Part shown: piece after piece, positions 53,719 through 63,743 of the stretch
How the letters are laid out: each line of letters begins with the position of its first letter
How positions within the stretch are numbered: the first letter of the stretch is position 1
NCBI RefSeq assembly: GCF_900100975.1
Contig: NZ_FNFX01000005.1
Location: 186,001 to 250,000 of the forward strand
Origin: Methylophilus rhizosphaerae
GTDB taxonomy: Bacteria; Pseudomonadota; Gammaproteobacteria; Burkholderiales; Methylophilaceae
DNA: 64,000 bases
Reading direction: 5' to 3'
Made by a program: the position numbers and the translations under genes
The notes under the pieces: model-generated
What the model was told of the DNA's origin: nothing
The model's input: only the letters and a program-made list of their open reading frames with translations
The model's database searches: none

Positions 53719-53812
53719 TCCATTAAAAAGCACAATAATTGCTTGATTTAATGTTAGATTCCATTTTATAATCTCGCTCTTTCTGAAAAGATCAAAGTAT
53801 TTGGAGACAACC

Positions 53813-54049
53813 ATGGCACGTGTATGTCAGGTAACCGGTAAAAAACCGATGGTGGGCAACAATGTTTCTCACGCACAAAACAAAACAAAACGCCGTTTCT
53901 TGCCTAACTTGCAAAACCGTAAGTTTTGGGTTGAGAGCGAAAACCGCTGGGTAAGCCTGCGCATCACCAACGCTGCTTTGCGTACTATCGACAAAAACGG
54001 TATTGACGCTGTGTTGGCTGACCTGCGTGCAGCTGGCGAAAAAATCTAA
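53813..54049 (+). CDS. rpmB: Ribosomal protein bL28
   Basis: A 78-residue large-subunit protein with '[20 protein letters not shown]' at the start. Only one Cys is present, so this is the zinc-free form. TTGGAG lies about 7 bp before the ATG, and an earlier in-frame ATG at 53801 is not used. It is followed by rpmG after 32 bp, the standard rpmBG pair. Confidence 0.95.
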   Translation: MARVCQVTGKKPMVGNNVSHAQNKTKRRFLPNLQNRKFWVESENRWVSLRITNAALRTIDKNGIDAVLADLRAAGEKI

Positions 54050-54081
54050 CTCGCGACATTTAGTCTGCAAAGGATATTATC

Positions 54082-54237
54082 ATGCGTGAAAAAATCAAAT
54101 TGGAATCCAGTGCTGGTACAGGTCATTTCTATACCACTACTAAAAACAAACGTACCATGCCAGAGAAAATGGAGATCAAGAAATTTGACCCAGTGGCTCG
54201 CAAGCATGTGATGTACAAAGAAACTAAATTGAAATAA
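54082..54237 (+). CDS. rpmG: Ribosomal protein bL33
   Basis: A 51-residue protein read directly from the sequence: it begins [19 protein letters not shown] and ends [13 protein letters not shown]. It lacks the zinc-binding Cys pairs (zinc-free form). AAAGGA lies about 8 bp before the ATG. A strong bidirectional terminator follows. Confidence 0.95.
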   Translation: MREKIKLESSAGTGHFYTTTKNKRTMPEKMEIKKFDPVARKHVMYKETKLK

Positions 54238-54256
54238 TTTCAGTTTCAAGTGAAGT

Positions 54257-54284
54257 AAAAAAGCCTGCAGATGCAGGCTTTTTT
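54257..54284. terminator. Bidirectional terminator between rpmG and mscS
   Basis: AAAAAAGCCTGCA (54257-54269) and TGCAGGCTTTTTT (54272-54284) form a perfect 13-bp inverted repeat with A- and T-runs on the two sides, serving both convergent units. Confidence 0.93.
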
Positions 54285-54305
54285 ATTATCACAACTCCCC
54301 TCAGC

Positions 54306-55595
54306 TTATACTGCTGGCGTAGCGCCTGACGCGGCAACGATACGCACATCGCGGGTTGGGTATGGAATCTCGATATTATTGGCTTTAAAGCGCTGCCAGA
54401 TGGCATAGTAAATCTCGCTTTGCAACTTGGAAGACCCTTCTTCCGGATCTGCTACCCAAACAGAGAGTTGCAGATCAATACCACTCTCGCCGAATGATTT
54501 AATAATCACATCGACAGCCGAACCATCTTTGATCGTACGCTGATGCGCAGCCCCAATCTCCTTTAACAACCGCATGGCCACATCCAGGTCACTGTCATAA
54601 GATATCTGGATAGGAATAGGAATCTTGGCCTTGTGCGCCGCCGAAGTGTGGTTAATCACCACATCGGTAATCATGGTCTCATTGGGGATGATGACTTCGG
54701 TTCCATCAAGCTTGCGCAATACCATATAGCGTGAGCGCAACTCTTTCACAATGCCATAATGGCTGCTGATGGTGACGATATCTCCCATATGCAGGGATTT
54801 ATCCATCAGGATAATAAAACCGCTGACATAGTTGCTGGCAATCTTCTGCAAGCCGAACCCCAGGCCCACACCCAGGGCACCACCAAATACCGACAGCATG
54901 GTGACATCAATACCGACCACCGCCATCGACATCAGCAAGGCAATGACAATCGCCACCATACGCACCATCTTCACCATGATGACGCGCCAGTTACTATTGA
55001 TATTGCTGGAAGCCATCAAGCGCAGCTCTATCATGCGACTCAACCACAACGCGATCAGCATGGTGACCACAATGGTCAGGCCGCCCTGTAACAACAATAA
55101 CAAATTGAGCTTTTGCTTACCGACGGTGAATTGCACGTCTTCAAGCACTTGCAGCACCGGATTCAGGAAGCCGCTGATATGCAATGCCACCACCACCCAC
55201 ACGGTCCAGGCAATCACTCGCTCAAATGAGTGTAGCCAGGCGCTAGGCGAAAATACATAACGCAGGACATAGGCAATACTGCGAATAATGACCATGGCCA
55301 GCAGCATGCGTGCTCCCAGGCGCAACAGCCCTACGTGCATCCAGTTTTCCAGGGAATAACGTGCGATCACTAACATCAGGAAAGCGGAAAACGGAAAAAA
55401 CAACCGCTCCACGCCTCCCAGCAACATTTTATAAACGGTGTTGACCTTGCCGGCAAGAATCTGCCTGCGCAGATGCAAGTTAAGCAAACCACTGATAGCC
55501 AGAATTGCGCCAATGACCAGCAACTGCCAGAGGGCGGCAGTCGTATTGAAATCCTGGGCAATTTCCTTCCAGAGAATATTGATATCGTGATCCAT
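54306..55595 (-). CDS. Mechanosensitive channel of the MscS family
   Basis: A 429-residue membrane protein. About five hydrophobic helices precede the pore helix, which reads 'SVFGGALGVGLGFGLQKIAS' (about residues 235-254), the Gly/Ala-packed MscS pore. The beta domain has 'NYVSGFIILMDKSLHMGDIV', 'LRKLDGTEVIIPNETMITD' and a C-terminal alpha/beta part. It releases solutes on hypo-osmotic shock. It starts 7 bp after mgtE, so the two form an operon. Confidence 0.9.
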   Translation of the reverse strand: MDHDINILWKEIAQDFNTTAALWQLLVIGAILAISGLLNLHLRRQILAGKVNTVYKMLLGGVERLFFPFSAFLMLVIARYSLENWMHVGLLRLGARMLLAMVIIRSIAYVLRYVFSPSAWLHSFERVIAWTVWVVVALHISGFLNPVLQVLEDVQFTVGKQKLNLLLLLQGGLTIVVTMLIALWLSRMIELRLMASSNINSNWRVIMVKMVRMVAIVIALLMSMAVVGIDVTMLSVFGGALGVGLGFGLQKIASNYVSGFIILMDKSLHMGDIVTISSHYGIVKELRSRYMVLRKLDGTEVIIPNETMITDVVINHTSAAHKAKIPIPIQISYDSDLDVAMRLLKEIGAAHQRTIKDGSAVDVIIKSFGESGIDLQLSVWVADPEEGSSKLQSEIYYAIWQRFKANNIEIPYPTRDVRIVAASGATPAV

Positions 55596-55602
55596 TATTT
55601 AT

Positions 55603-57060
55603 CTATAACAAAAAGAGGGTTGCCAAACCGAGAAAGATAAGAAAGCCACCACTATCGGTAATGGCGGTAATCAGGACACTGGAACCCACTGCCGGATCCC
55701 GGTCCAACTTGTTCATGACTAAAGGAATCACCACGCCAATGATCGCGGCCAGCAATAAATTCAGTGTCATGGCAGACATCATGACCACGCCAAGTGCCGC
55801 ATTCTTATATAACAGATACGCAATCATGCCTAACACACTGCCCCATACCAGTCCGTTGAGTAGCGCCACACCCATTTCCTTTTTCAGCAACGCCTTCATG
55901 TGGTAACCCGAAATCTGCCCCAATGCCAGACCACGCACAATCATGGTGGTGGTCTGGTTACCCGAATTACCACCTATCCCGGCCACAATAGGCATCAGGG
56001 CAGCCAATGCAACAATCTTCTCGATACTGCCTTCAAACAACCCGATTACACGTGAAGCGACCAAAGCCGTTACCAGGTTAATAGCCAGCCATGCCCACCG
56101 GTTCTGTACCGACTTCCAGATGGAAGCGAAAAAATCTTCCTCTTCGCGCAAACCAGCCAGAGACAGCATATCCGCTTCGGCTTCTTCACGGATAATATCC
56201 ATGACCGTATCCACCGTGATACGTCCGACCAGCTTGCGGTTATTATCAACAACCGGCGCCGTCACCAGGTCATAACGCTCAAACGCCATCGCAGCCTGAT
56301 CAGACATATCTTCCGGGTGGAATACCACGGCATCCGTTGACATGATGTCGCCAACACGGGTTTCAGGATCGTTCAGGATAATACGCTTGAGTGGCAATAC
56401 GCCTTGCAGGATATCGTCACGATTAATGACGAACAATTTATCGGTATGATCGGGAAATTTGGGCAGGCGACGCAAATAGCGCAGTACCACTTCCAGCGTG
56501 ATATCGTCACGGATGGTCACGATATCAAAGTCCATAATCGCACCCACGGTATCTTCGGGGTAAGACAACGCAGATTGCAAACGCTCGCGATGCTGCGTAT
56601 CCAGGCTGTACATCAGGTCCTGCAACACGTCTTTTGGCAGGTCAGGGGCCAGATCCGCCAGTTCATCGGTATTCAGCTGTTCGGCCGCAGCGAGCAGTTC
56701 CTCGCTGTCCATGTCTGCAATCAACGTCTGGCGTACCGCATCCGAAACTTCCAGCAGGATTTCACCATCCCGCTCGGCCTTGACCAGGTCCCATACCATC
56801 AGCCGGTCATCCAGACGCAATGACTCAAGAATATAGGCAACGTCAGCCGGGTGTAACTGATCCAGCTTATGTTGCAGGGCGCTCAGGTTTTGCTTGTGAA
56901 CCAGGGACTCGACTAGCTCATGGTTCGGCATATCCTGCCTGTGCACGACATGCTCCACCAGCTTGTGCTTATCCAGTAACTGAATGACCTGTTGCAGTGT
57001 TTCGCCCAGGCTCTCCTTGCTTTCAGTTACTCTCTCATCATGTTCACGAATTTCAGTCAT
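55603..57060 (-). CDS. mgtE: Magnesium transporter MgtE
   Basis: A 485-residue Mg2+ channel. The N-terminal superhelical domain (about 40-165) includes 'LHPADVAYILESLRLDDRLM'. Two CBS domains (about 170-295) contain 'VGDIMSTDAVVFHPEDMSDQ' and 'LVTAPVVDNNRKLVGRITVD'. The membrane part (about 315-485) has 'AGIGGNSGNQTTTMIVRGLA', the MgtE pore signature. The N and CBS domains close the pore when Mg2+ is high. The 78-bp gap upstream is too short for an M-box riboswitch. Confidence 0.95.
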   Translation of the reverse strand: MTEIREHDERVTESKESLGETLQQVIQLLDKHKLVEHVVHRQDMPNHELVESLVHKQNLSALQHKLDQLHPADVAYILESLRLDDRLMVWDLVKAERDGEILLEVSDAVRQTLIADMDSEELLAAAEQLNTDELADLAPDLPKDVLQDLMYSLDTQHRERLQSALSYPEDTVGAIMDFDIVTIRDDITLEVVLRYLRRLPKFPDHTDKLFVINRDDILQGVLPLKRIILNDPETRVGDIMSTDAVVFHPEDMSDQAAMAFERYDLVTAPVVDNNRKLVGRITVDTVMDIIREEAEADMLSLAGLREEEDFFASIWKSVQNRWAWLAINLVTALVASRVIGLFEGSIEKIVALAALMPIVAGIGGNSGNQTTTMIVRGLALGQISGYHMKALLKKEMGVALLNGLVWGSVLGMIAYLLYKNAALGVVMMSAMTLNLLLAAIIGVVIPLVMNKLDRDPAVGSSVLITAITDSGGFLIFLGLATLFLL

Positions 57061-57138
57061 GCATTTTCCAATGTTGAGCAGGAATTATTGTTTGCAGGTA
57101 ATATTGTACAAAGCGTTGATGACACTACCTAGTAATTT

Positions 57139-57381
57139 ATGCGACAGCCATTGATTTTATACGGCACCTTGGGTTGCCACTTGTGCGAGAAGGCGGCGCA
57201 TGTTCTGCAGTCGCTGGCACTCCCATATCAAACCGTTGATATTATTGATGACAATGTCTTGCTGGAGAGGTTTGGCACAAGCATTCCGGTATTGCGGCGG
57301 TCCGCAGCACAGAGTGTGCCGGATGCTTATTTATATTGGCCATTCAGCGCAACACAGGTGGTTGAGTGGTTAAGCTATTGA
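57139..57381 (+). CDS. Glutaredoxin-like thioredoxin-fold protein (DUF836 type)
   Basis: An 80-residue protein with the redox motif 'GTLGCHLCEKA' (about residues 10-20, C-H-L-C), a conserved 'IPVLRR' with the cis-Pro near residue 50 and a C-terminal 'WPFSATQVVEWL'. It belongs to the short glutaredoxin-like family often found alone. The redox partner is unknown. It is divergent from mgtE and convergent with rplQ, with which it shares a terminator. Confidence 0.87.
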   Translation: MRQPLILYGTLGCHLCEKAAHVLQSLALPYQTVDIIDDNVLLERFGTSIPVLRRSAAQSVPDAYLYWPFSATQVVEWLSY

Positions 57382-57400
57382 AATCACAATATTGAAAAGC

Positions 57401-57427
57401 AAAAAAGCCAGCAATGCTGGCTTTTTT
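57401..57427. terminator. Terminator of the alpha ribosomal operon, bidirectional
   Basis: AAAAAAGCCAGCA (57401-57413) and TGCTGGCTTTTTT (57415-57427) around one base; the effective loop is larger. It ends both the rplQ transcript and the facing glutaredoxin-like gene. Confidence 0.93.
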
Positions 57428-57446
57428 GTAGCGACAGTCTCAGGAA

Positions 57447-57833
57447 TTACTCTGCTGCTGGCGTATCTGCTACTTCCGGACGATCAACCAGTTCAACGAA
57501 TGCCATAGGGGCATTATCGCCATTACGGAAACCGCATTTCAGAATACGCAGGTAACCACCGTTGCGCGCATTGTAACGTGGACCCAGTTCACCGAACAGT
57601 TTGCCCACGATATCACGGTCACGCAGACGGCTAAATGCCAGACGGCGGTTTGCCAGAGTCGGCGTTTTACCCAGAGTGATCAGAGGTTCTGCATATTTAC
57701 GCAGTTCTTTTGCCTTGGGCAAAGTGGTTTTGATCACTTCGTGACGCAGCAAAGAGGCCACCATGTTGCGGAACATGGCAGCGCGGTGGCTGCTGGTTCT
57801 GTTCAATTTACGATTGCTATTACCGTGACGCAT
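57447..57833 (-). CDS. rplQ: Ribosomal protein bL17
   Basis: A 128-residue large-subunit protein beginning '[20 protein letters not shown]' with the family motif '[18 protein letters not shown]' (about residues 28-45). It is the last gene of the alpha operon, 32 bp after rpoA. Confidence 0.97.
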   Translation of the reverse strand: MRHGNSNRKLNRTSSHRAAMFRNMVASLLRHEVIKTTLPKAKELRKYAEPLITLGKTPTLANRRLAFSRLRDRDIVGKLFGELGPRYNARNGGYLRILKCGFRNGDNAPMAFVELVDRPEVADTPAAE

Positions 57834-57865
57834 AGTAATTCCTTAAGTATTTATCTTATTAGAAA

Positions 57866-58852
57866 TTAAGCTTTTTCCAAGCCAACAGGTGGCCAGTTTT
57901 CCAGCTTCATTCCCAGTGTCAACCCTTTGGAGGCCAACACATCTTTAATTTCATTCAGTGATTTTCTACCCAGGTTAGGGGCTTTCAGCAATTCGTTTTC
58001 AGTACGCTGAATCAAATCACCGATGTAGAAAATGTTTTCTGCTTTGAGGCAGTTGGCAGAACGTACTGTCAATTCCAGATCATCTACTGGGCGTAACAGG
58101 ATAGGATCTACCTGTGGAGCTGCTTTCACTTCTACGTCTGCGGAAGCACCTTCCAGATTCGCAAATACGGATAACTGGCCAATCAAGATACGGGCCGCAT
58201 CACGGATAGCCTGCTCTGGCTCGATAATGCCGTTGGTTTCAACGTCCATAATCAGTTTGTCCAAGTCAGTACGCTGCTCAACACGTGCGCTCTCAACATG
58301 ATAGCTCACTTTGTTGATCGGGCTGAAAGAAGCATCCACCATCATAAAGCCCAATACGCGATCCTCATCGTTGGCCTTCTGGCGTGCAGGAACAGGCTGG
58401 TAACCACGACCCATTTCCACTTTGATTTCCAGATTCAGCTTACCGCCCTTGGTGATATGTGCAATCACATGATTTGGATTAACGATTTCAGCATCATGGC
58501 CAACTTCGAAATCACCCGCAGTGACAACACCTTCACCAGACTTGTTCAATACCAGAATCGTCTCGGTTTTATTGTGCAGCTTCAACGCTACACCTTTCAG
58601 GTTCAGCAAGATGTCGACAACATCTTCCTGTACACCTTCGATAGTGGAGTATTCATGTACCACACCATCAATTTTTACTTCAGTAATGGCATAACCCGGA
58701 ATGGAAGACAGCAACACTCTTCTTAAAGCGTTACCTAAAGTGTAACCAAAACCGCGCTCCATTGGCTCTAAAGTCACACGTGCACGCAAAGGTGTAATCA
58801 CCTCAACATCAACCACACGTGGCTTCAAATATTCTGTAGGGCTATTTTGCAT
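57866..58852 (-). CDS. rpoA: RNA polymerase alpha subunit
   Basis: A 328-residue subunit. The N-terminal dimerisation domain (about 1-230) has '[20 protein letters not shown]' (about 27-46). A linker is followed by the C-terminal domain (about 245-328) with '[20 protein letters not shown]' and '[20 protein letters not shown]', which bind UP elements and activators. It lies between rpsD and rplQ as expected. Confidence 0.97.
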   Translation of the reverse strand: MQNSPTEYLKPRVVDVEVITPLRARVTLEPMERGFGYTLGNALRRVLLSSIPGYAITEVKIDGVVHEYSTIEGVQEDVVDILLNLKGVALKLHNKTETILVLNKSGEGVVTAGDFEVGHDAEIVNPNHVIAHITKGGKLNLEIKVEMGRGYQPVPARQKANDEDRVLGFMMVDASFSPINKVSYHVESARVEQRTDLDKLIMDVETNGIIEPEQAIRDAARILIGQLSVFANLEGASADVEVKAAPQVDPILLRPVDDLELTVRSANCLKAENIFYIGDLIQRTENELLKAPNLGRKSLNEIKDVLASKGLTLGMKLENWPPVGLEKA

Positions 58853-58908
58853 ATAATTCCTTGAAGTAATTGGGTATAAACAAATAAACCTTAGCCTAAA
58901 CTAAGTGC

Positions 58909-59538
58909 TTACTTAGAATACAACTCAACAATCAATGATTCATTGATAGTGGCAGGCAACTCATCACGCTGAGGTTTTACCTTGAACTTACCACTCAATG
59001 CCTTGATGTCGACTTCCAACCACTCAGGAAAGCCGCGCTGATCAGCCGCTTCAACAGCCGCTTTAATACGCAACTGTGATTTAGCCTTGTCAGCCACACT
59101 GATCACATCACCCGCTTTTACTTGATAAGACGGAATGTTCACACGTTTGCCATTCACCAAAATAGCATTATGACGTACTACCTGGCGCGCTTCCGAACGA
59201 GAACCTGCCAAACCCATACGGTATGCCACGTTGTCCAGACGGGATTCCAGTAACTGCAACAAGCTTTCACCGGTAATACCCTTTTGACGATCAGCTTCAG
59301 CATAGTAAGTACGGAACTGACCTTCCAGTACACCATAGATACGACGCACTTTTTGCTTTTCACGCAATTGCACACCGTAGTCTGACAGGCGGGCATTACG
59401 GCGCTGACCGTGCTGGCCTGGTGCAAAGTTGCGCTTTTCGATAGCGCATTTGTCTGTAAAGCATTTTTCAGCTTTCAGAAACAGCTTTTCACCTTCCCGA
59501 CGGCACTGACGGCATTTAGGATCTAAATTTCTAGCCAA
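58909..59538 (-). CDS. rpsD: Ribosomal protein uS4, starting at TTG
   Basis: A 209-residue small-subunit primary binder. The start codon is TTG (59538-59536), preceded by GGAG about 9 bases upstream; the reading frame then gives [11 protein letters not shown]. Cys residues in 'CRQC' and 'KCFTDKC' form a complete zinc site, so this is the C+ form, unlike E. coli S4. The S4 RNA-binding domain lies at about 95-160 ('[20 protein letters not shown]'). Confidence 0.95.
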   Translation of the reverse strand: MARNLDPKCRQCRREGEKLFLKAEKCFTDKCAIEKRNFAPGQHGQRRNARLSDYGVQLREKQKVRRIYGVLEGQFRTYYAEADRQKGITGESLLQLLESRLDNVAYRMGLAGSRSEARQVVRHNAILVNGKRVNIPSYQVKAGDVISVADKAKSQLRIKAAVEAADQRGFPEWLEVDIKALSGKFKVKPQRDELPATINESLIVELYSK

Positions 59539-59583
59539 GATTGTTCTCCAGTAATCGGCTTGCCTGATGCAAACCGAAAAGAA

Positions 59584-59973
59584 TTAAATTCTGCGTTTTT
59601 TCGGTGGACGGCAGCCGTTGTGTGGTACTGGCGTTACGTCAGTAATGCTGGTGATCTTGAAACCGGCAGCATTCAATGCACGCACGGCGGATTCACGGCC
59701 TGGGCCTGGGCCCTTGATACGCACTTCCAGGTTCTTCACACCGGATTCCTGAGCAGCTTTACCAGCCACTTCAGAAGCCACCTGCGCAGCGAACGGCGTA
59801 CTCTTACGTGAACCTTTAAAGCCCTGGCCGCCGGAAGTAGCCCATGACAACGCATTGCCCTGACGATCGGTAATCGTAATAATCGTGTTGTTAAAAGAAG
59901 CGTGCACGTGAGCAATGCCCTCGGCAATGTTCTTTTTCACTTTTTTTCTAACGCGTACATTAGCTTTTGCCAT
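59584..59973 (-). CDS. rpsK: Ribosomal protein uS11
   Basis: A 129-residue protein with '[20 protein letters not shown]' (about 19-38), '[15 protein letters not shown]' and the C-terminal '[16 protein letters not shown]'. It lies between rpsM and rpsD. Confidence 0.97.
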   Translation of the reverse strand: MAKANVRVRKKVKKNIAEGIAHVHASFNNTIITITDRQGNALSWATSGGQGFKGSRKSTPFAAQVASEVAGKAAQESGVKNLEVRIKGPGPGRESAVRALNAAGFKITSITDVTPVPHNGCRPPKKRRI

Positions 59974-60011
59974 GTTGTACTGTCCTTAATATCTACTAAT
60001 GTTCAAAAAGA

Positions 60012-60374
60012 TTATTTAGCTTGCTTGATGGCTTTAACAGGACCCTTACGCGTACGCGCATTGGTCTTGGTGCGCTGTCCGCGCACAGGCAAACCACGGC
60101 GATGACGGATACCGCGATAGCAACCCAAGTCCATCAAACGCTTGATGTTCATGGTCACTTCACGACGCAAGTCGCCTTCAACAGTAAACTTGGCCACTTC
60201 GTCACGCAACTTTTCTACTTCTGCATCGCTCAGGTCTTTAACCTTCACTGTCGTCAAAACGCCAGCTGCTGCACAGATTTTCTGTGCAGTGTTACGGCCG
60301 ATACCGTAAATAGAGGTTAAAGCAATTTCTGCATGTTTGTGGTTTGGGATATTCACCCCGGCAATACGAGCCAT
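60012..60374 (-). CDS. rpsM: Ribosomal protein uS13
   Basis: A 120-residue protein of the small-subunit head, beginning '[20 protein letters not shown]' and ending in the basic tail with '[18 protein letters not shown]'. It is the first S-protein gene after rpmJ; the 107-bp gap before it holds no further gene. Confidence 0.97.
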   Translation of the reverse strand: MARIAGVNIPNHKHAEIALTSIYGIGRNTAQKICAAAGVLTTVKVKDLSDAEVEKLRDEVAKFTVEGDLRREVTMNIKRLMDLGCYRGIRHRRGLPVRGQRTKTNARTRKGPVKAIKQAK

Positions 60375-60481
60375 ACTTAAACTCCAATAATCAATCGTGT
60401 ATCACGATTAAACTTGTGCGTAGAAAAGAAAAGCCGCATATTATATCAGCAACCCTCATCCCTCACAAGAATGTTTTACCA

Positions 60482-60595
60482 TTAACCTTGACGTTGTTTA
60501 TGACGTGGGTCAGTACAAATAACACGAACAACACCGCGACGTCTTACGACTTTACAGTTACGGCACAATGTTTTAACTGATGCGCGAACTCTCAT
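60482..60595 (-). CDS. rpmJ: Ribosomal protein bL36
   Basis: A 37-residue protein read directly from the sequence: [15 protein letters not shown] ... ending RHKQRQG. Cys11, Cys14, Cys27 and His32 complete the zinc site (C+ form). A GGAAAG site precedes the ATG. It sits between infA and rpsM. Confidence 0.95.
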   Translation of the reverse strand: MRVRASVKTLCRNCKVVRRRGVVRVICTDPRHKQRQG

Positions 60596-60619
60596 CTTAC
60601 TTTCCTTTATTTAATTCAC

Positions 60620-60838
60620 TTACTTTGCGCGGAATGTAATTCGCGCACGGGTTAAATCATAAGGGGTCATCTCCACAGTAACTTTGTCACCAGGCAGAAT
60701 ACGGATATAGTGCATCCGCATTTTTCCTGAGATGTAACCAAGTACTGTGTGACCGTTTTCCAGCTTTACTTTAAAAGTCGCATTAGGCAGATTCTCAACA
60801 ATCTCGCCTTGCATTTCAATGCGATCTTCCCTCACCAC
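60620..60838 (-). CDS. infA: Translation initiation factor IF-1, starting at GTG
   Basis: A 72-residue OB-fold factor. It starts at GTG two bases after the secY stop and contains '[20 protein letters not shown]' and '[20 protein letters not shown]'. A second GTG follows at once, so the start is uncertain by one codon. The AAGGT site lies in the end of secY. infA between secY and rpmJ is usual for betaproteobacteria. Confidence 0.95.
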   Translation of the reverse strand: MVREDRIEMQGEIVENLPNATFKVKLENGHTVLGYISGKMRMHYIRILPGDKVTVEMTPYDLTRARITFRAK

Positions 60839-60840
60839 TT

Positions 60841-62148
60841 TTACTTACCTTTAAAGTTTGCCTTCTTCAGCAAACCTTCATATTGCTGGGACATGAGATG
60901 AGATTGCACTTGCGTCATGAAATCCATCGTAACCACGACAATAATCAGTAGTGACGTACCACCAAAGTAGAATGGTGTATTAAATTTAAGCACCAGAAAT
61001 TCTGGCAACAAACAGACCAGCGTGATATACAGCGCGCCGATCAATGTTAAACGACCCATAATGCGGTCAATATATTTTGCGGTTTGCTCACCTGGGCGGA
61101 TACCCGGCACAAATGCGCCACTCTTTTTCAGGTTATCTGCGGTCTCTTTAGGGTTGAATACCAACGCCGTATAGAAAAACGCAAAGAACAGAATCGCAGC
61201 AGCAAACAACAAAATATACAGTGGCTGACCAGGCGACAGTTTCGCACTGACGTCCTTCAACCAATACATATGCTCACTACTCCCGAACCAGCCAGCCAAG
61301 GTTGCCGGGAACAAAATAATACTGGAAGCGAAAATCGGCGGAATCACACCAGCCATATTCAGCTTCAAAGGTAAATGGGTAGATTGCCCGCCATAAATGC
61401 GGTTACCCACCTGACGCTTGGCATAGTTGACCGTGATCTTGCGTTGACCACGCTCGACAAATACAACCAAAGCGGTTACCAGAATTACTGCCACAAACAA
61501 GAACATCACCAACGGAATGGAGAATGCACCTGTTTTGGCCAAATCCAAAGTACTGCCAATCGCATGTGGCAAGCCAGCCACAATACCGGCAAAAATGATA
61601 ATGGAAATACCGTTACCAATTCCGCGTTCGGTAATCTGCTCACCCAACCACATCAAAAACATCGTACCGGCAACCAACGTTGTCACGGCAGTAATACGGA
61701 ACGCAAAACCAGGATCCAACACCAGACCAGCTTGACCTTCCAGGGCAATTGCAATACCCAATGCCTGGAAAGTGGCCAACAACACAGTGCCATAGCGTGT
61801 GTATTTGGTGATCTGGCGACGGCCTGCTTCGCCTTCTTTTTTCAATTGCTCCAACTGTGGGGACACCACAGTCAGCAATTGCATAATAATGGAGGCAGAG
61901 ATGTAAGGCATGATCCCGAGGGCAAACACGGTAAACCGTGATAATGCACCGCCGGAGAACATGTTAAACATACCCAGAATGCCATCCTTCTGTGTGTCGA
62001 ATAACTGCTTCAACACAGTAGGATCAATGCCTGGCACTGGAATATGGGCGCCCAAGCGATAAACTATCAACGCCCCCAACAAGAACCACAAACGGCTTTT
62101 TAATTCGCCAAGTTTGCCTACGGAACCTAAGATATTATCCTGTGCCAA
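60841..62148 (-). CDS. secY: Protein translocase subunit SecY, starting at TTG
   Basis: A 435-residue channel protein with ten membrane helices. It starts at TTG (62148-62146), giving [20 protein letters not shown], then '[18 protein letters not shown]' of the plug region (about residues 33-50). 'NKRQ'-like '[15 protein letters not shown]' marks the cytoplasmic loop 6/7, and '[17 protein letters not shown]' the C-terminal loop. It forms the export pore with SecE and SecG. Confidence 0.96.
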   Translation of the reverse strand: MAQDNILGSVGKLGELKSRLWFLLGALIVYRLGAHIPVPGIDPTVLKQLFDTQKDGILGMFNMFSGGALSRFTVFALGIMPYISASIIMQLLTVVSPQLEQLKKEGEAGRRQITKYTRYGTVLLATFQALGIAIALEGQAGLVLDPGFAFRITAVTTLVAGTMFLMWLGEQITERGIGNGISIIIFAGIVAGLPHAIGSTLDLAKTGAFSIPLVMFLFVAVILVTALVVFVERGQRKITVNYAKRQVGNRIYGGQSTHLPLKLNMAGVIPPIFASSIILFPATLAGWFGSSEHMYWLKDVSAKLSPGQPLYILLFAAAILFFAFFYTALVFNPKETADNLKKSGAFVPGIRPGEQTAKYIDRIMGRLTLIGALYITLVCLLPEFLVLKFNTPFYFGGTSLLIIVVVTMDFMTQVQSHLMSQQYEGLLKKANFKGK

Positions 62149-62172
62149 GCTGATACTCTCTTATGACAACAA

Positions 62173-62610
62173 TTAAACTTCCAGCACTTTGCCGCCAGCG
62201 GATTCGATGGCTGCTTTGGCACCTTTGGTCAACAACAAACCTTGCACTTGCACTTTGGCAGCAACATCACCTGACAGGTAGACCTTCACTGCCTTTGCAG
62301 AAGCTGGTACCAATTTGGCTGCTTTCAATGCCAGGATATCGATCACTTCAGCATCAGCCAAAGCCAGCTCACTGGTGCGGATACGTGCAGTATCAGCTTG
62401 TGTCAAAGAATTAAAACCACGCTTAGGCAAGCGACGTTGCAAAGGCATCTGGCCGCCTTCGAAACCTACTTTATGGAAACCACCAGCACGTGATTTCTGG
62501 CCTTTGTGCCCACGACCACCAGTTTTACCCAAACCGGAGCCAATGCCACGACCTAAACGACGAGGTGCTTTTTTTGCGCCTTCTGCAGGCTTAATCGTGT
62601 TCAATTGCAT
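62173..62610 (-). CDS. rplO: Ribosomal protein uL15
   Basis: A 145-residue protein with the Gly/Lys-rich start '[20 protein letters not shown]' preceded by '[14 protein letters not shown]', and '[17 protein letters not shown]' (about 49-65). Its ATG overlaps the rpmD stop by one base (TAATG). Confidence 0.97.
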   Translation of the reverse strand: MQLNTIKPAEGAKKAPRRLGRGIGSGLGKTGGRGHKGQKSRAGGFHKVGFEGGQMPLQRRLPKRGFNSLTQADTARIRTSELALADAEVIDILALKAAKLVPASAKAVKVYLSGDVAAKVQVQGLLLTKGAKAAIESAGGKVLEV

Positions 62611-62807
62611 TATGCTTCAACCTTTAAAAGATAGCTCACAGCATTGATCATGCCGCGATTTTCAGGCGTATCTTGCACTTCAACGGTATGGTGCATACGA
62701 CGCAAGCCCAGACCACGTACAGACGCTTTATGCGCTTCAATACGACCAATCAAACTTCTTACCAACGTTACTTTTAAAGTAGCGTTCTCTTTTTTTGCTT
62801 TAGCCAT
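62610..62807 (-). CDS. rpmD: Ribosomal protein uL30
   Basis: A 65-residue protein with '[20 protein letters not shown]' and '[16 protein letters not shown]', the standard short bacterial L30. It is 2 bp after rpsE and coupled to rplO. Confidence 0.96.
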   Translation of the reverse strand: MAKAKKENATLKVTLVRSLIGRIEAHKASVRGLGLRRMHHTVEVQDTPENRGMINAVSYLLKVEA

Positions 62808-62809
62808 GA

Positions 62810-63319
62810 TTAACCTCTGATTTCTTCTACGGTCTTACCACGTTTGGCAGCAATTTCAGCTGGCGTATTCATGGCAGCCAGACCGTTCAAAGTCGCGCGA
62901 ACCAGGTTGTAAGGGTTGGTAGAACCAATACTCTTAGCAACCACATTAGTAACACCCATCACTTCGAAAATAGCGCGCATTGCACCACCGGCGATGATAC
63001 CAGTACCTTCGGAGGCTGGCTGGATCAGTACTTTAGCAGCGCCATGCACACCAGTCACCGCATGATACAAAGTACCGTTATTCAGGTTTACCTTCACCAT
63101 GCTACGACGGGCTTCATCCATTGCTTTTTGTACAGCAACAGGCACTTCGCGTGCTTTACCTTTACCCATGCCAACGGCGCCATCGCCATCGCCAACCACT
63201 GTCAGCGCAGCGAAGCTCATAATACGACCACCCTTAACCGTTTTACTTACACGGTTAACGGTAATCATCTTTTCGCGCAAACCGTCAGTTTGCTGCTGTT
63301 GTTCAATATCTTTAGCCAT
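62810..63319 (-). CDS. rpsE: Ribosomal protein uS5
   Basis: A 169-residue protein. The dsRBD-like N-domain has '[20 protein letters not shown]' (about 14-33) and the second domain '[20 protein letters not shown]' (about 52-71). S5 guards decoding fidelity and mRNA unwinding. It lies 15 bp after rplR. Confidence 0.97.
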   Translation of the reverse strand: MAKDIEQQQQTDGLREKMITVNRVSKTVKGGRIMSFAALTVVGDGDGAVGMGKGKAREVPVAVQKAMDEARRSMVKVNLNNGTLYHAVTGVHGAAKVLIQPASEGTGIIAGGAMRAIFEVMGVTNVVAKSIGSTNPYNLVRATLNGLAAMNTPAEIAAKRGKTVEEIRG

Positions 63320-63334
63320 TCTTTATCTCACCCA

Positions 63335-63688
63335 TTAGAATTTGAGACCATTTTCACGGGCAGCTTCGGCCAAAGCCTTGATACGACCGTGATACTTGTA
63401 GCCTGAACGATCAAAAGCAACGTCAGTGATACCAGCCTTAACAGCTTTCTCAGCAATGCGTTTGCCAATCAAGGTTGCAGCGTCGATGTTGCCACCATTT
63501 TTGAGTTGTTGACGCACTTCAGCCTCAACTGTGGATGCACTCGCCAATACGCGATCGCCAGTTTCAGCAATGATCTGCGCGTAGATATTGGTATTGGTGC
63601 GATGTACACTCAAACGTGTAACTTTTAACTCGGCGATTTTGGCACGGGTTTTACGTGCTCTGCGCAAGCGGTTATTTACGTTTTTCAT
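63335..63688 (-). CDS. rplR: Ribosomal protein uL18
   Basis: A 117-residue 5S rRNA-binding protein with a basic N-terminus '[20 protein letters not shown]' and the late motif '[20 protein letters not shown]'. It lies 55 bp after rplF. Confidence 0.97.
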   Translation of the reverse strand: MKNVNNRLRRARKTRAKIAELKVTRLSVHRTNTNIYAQIIAETGDRVLASASTVEAEVRQQLKNGGNIDAATLIGKRIAEKAVKAGITDVAFDRSGYKYHGRIKALAEAARENGLKF

Positions 63689-63743
63689 TGAATTTACCTT
63701 TAATGTTGATTCACTGTTCAGGCAATGCCTACAAGTGTCTTAC

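Noticed and set aside
57061-57138. Magnesium (M-box) riboswitch upstream of mgtE
   Set aside because: The 78-bp gap to the divergent gene is too short for the known M-box structure, and MgtE self-regulates through its CBS domains.
53161-57427. The two AGCCAGCA/TGCTGGCT terminators as a mobile repeat pair
   Set aside because: The identity covers only the terminator stems, which are often similar within a genome; the flanks do not match.
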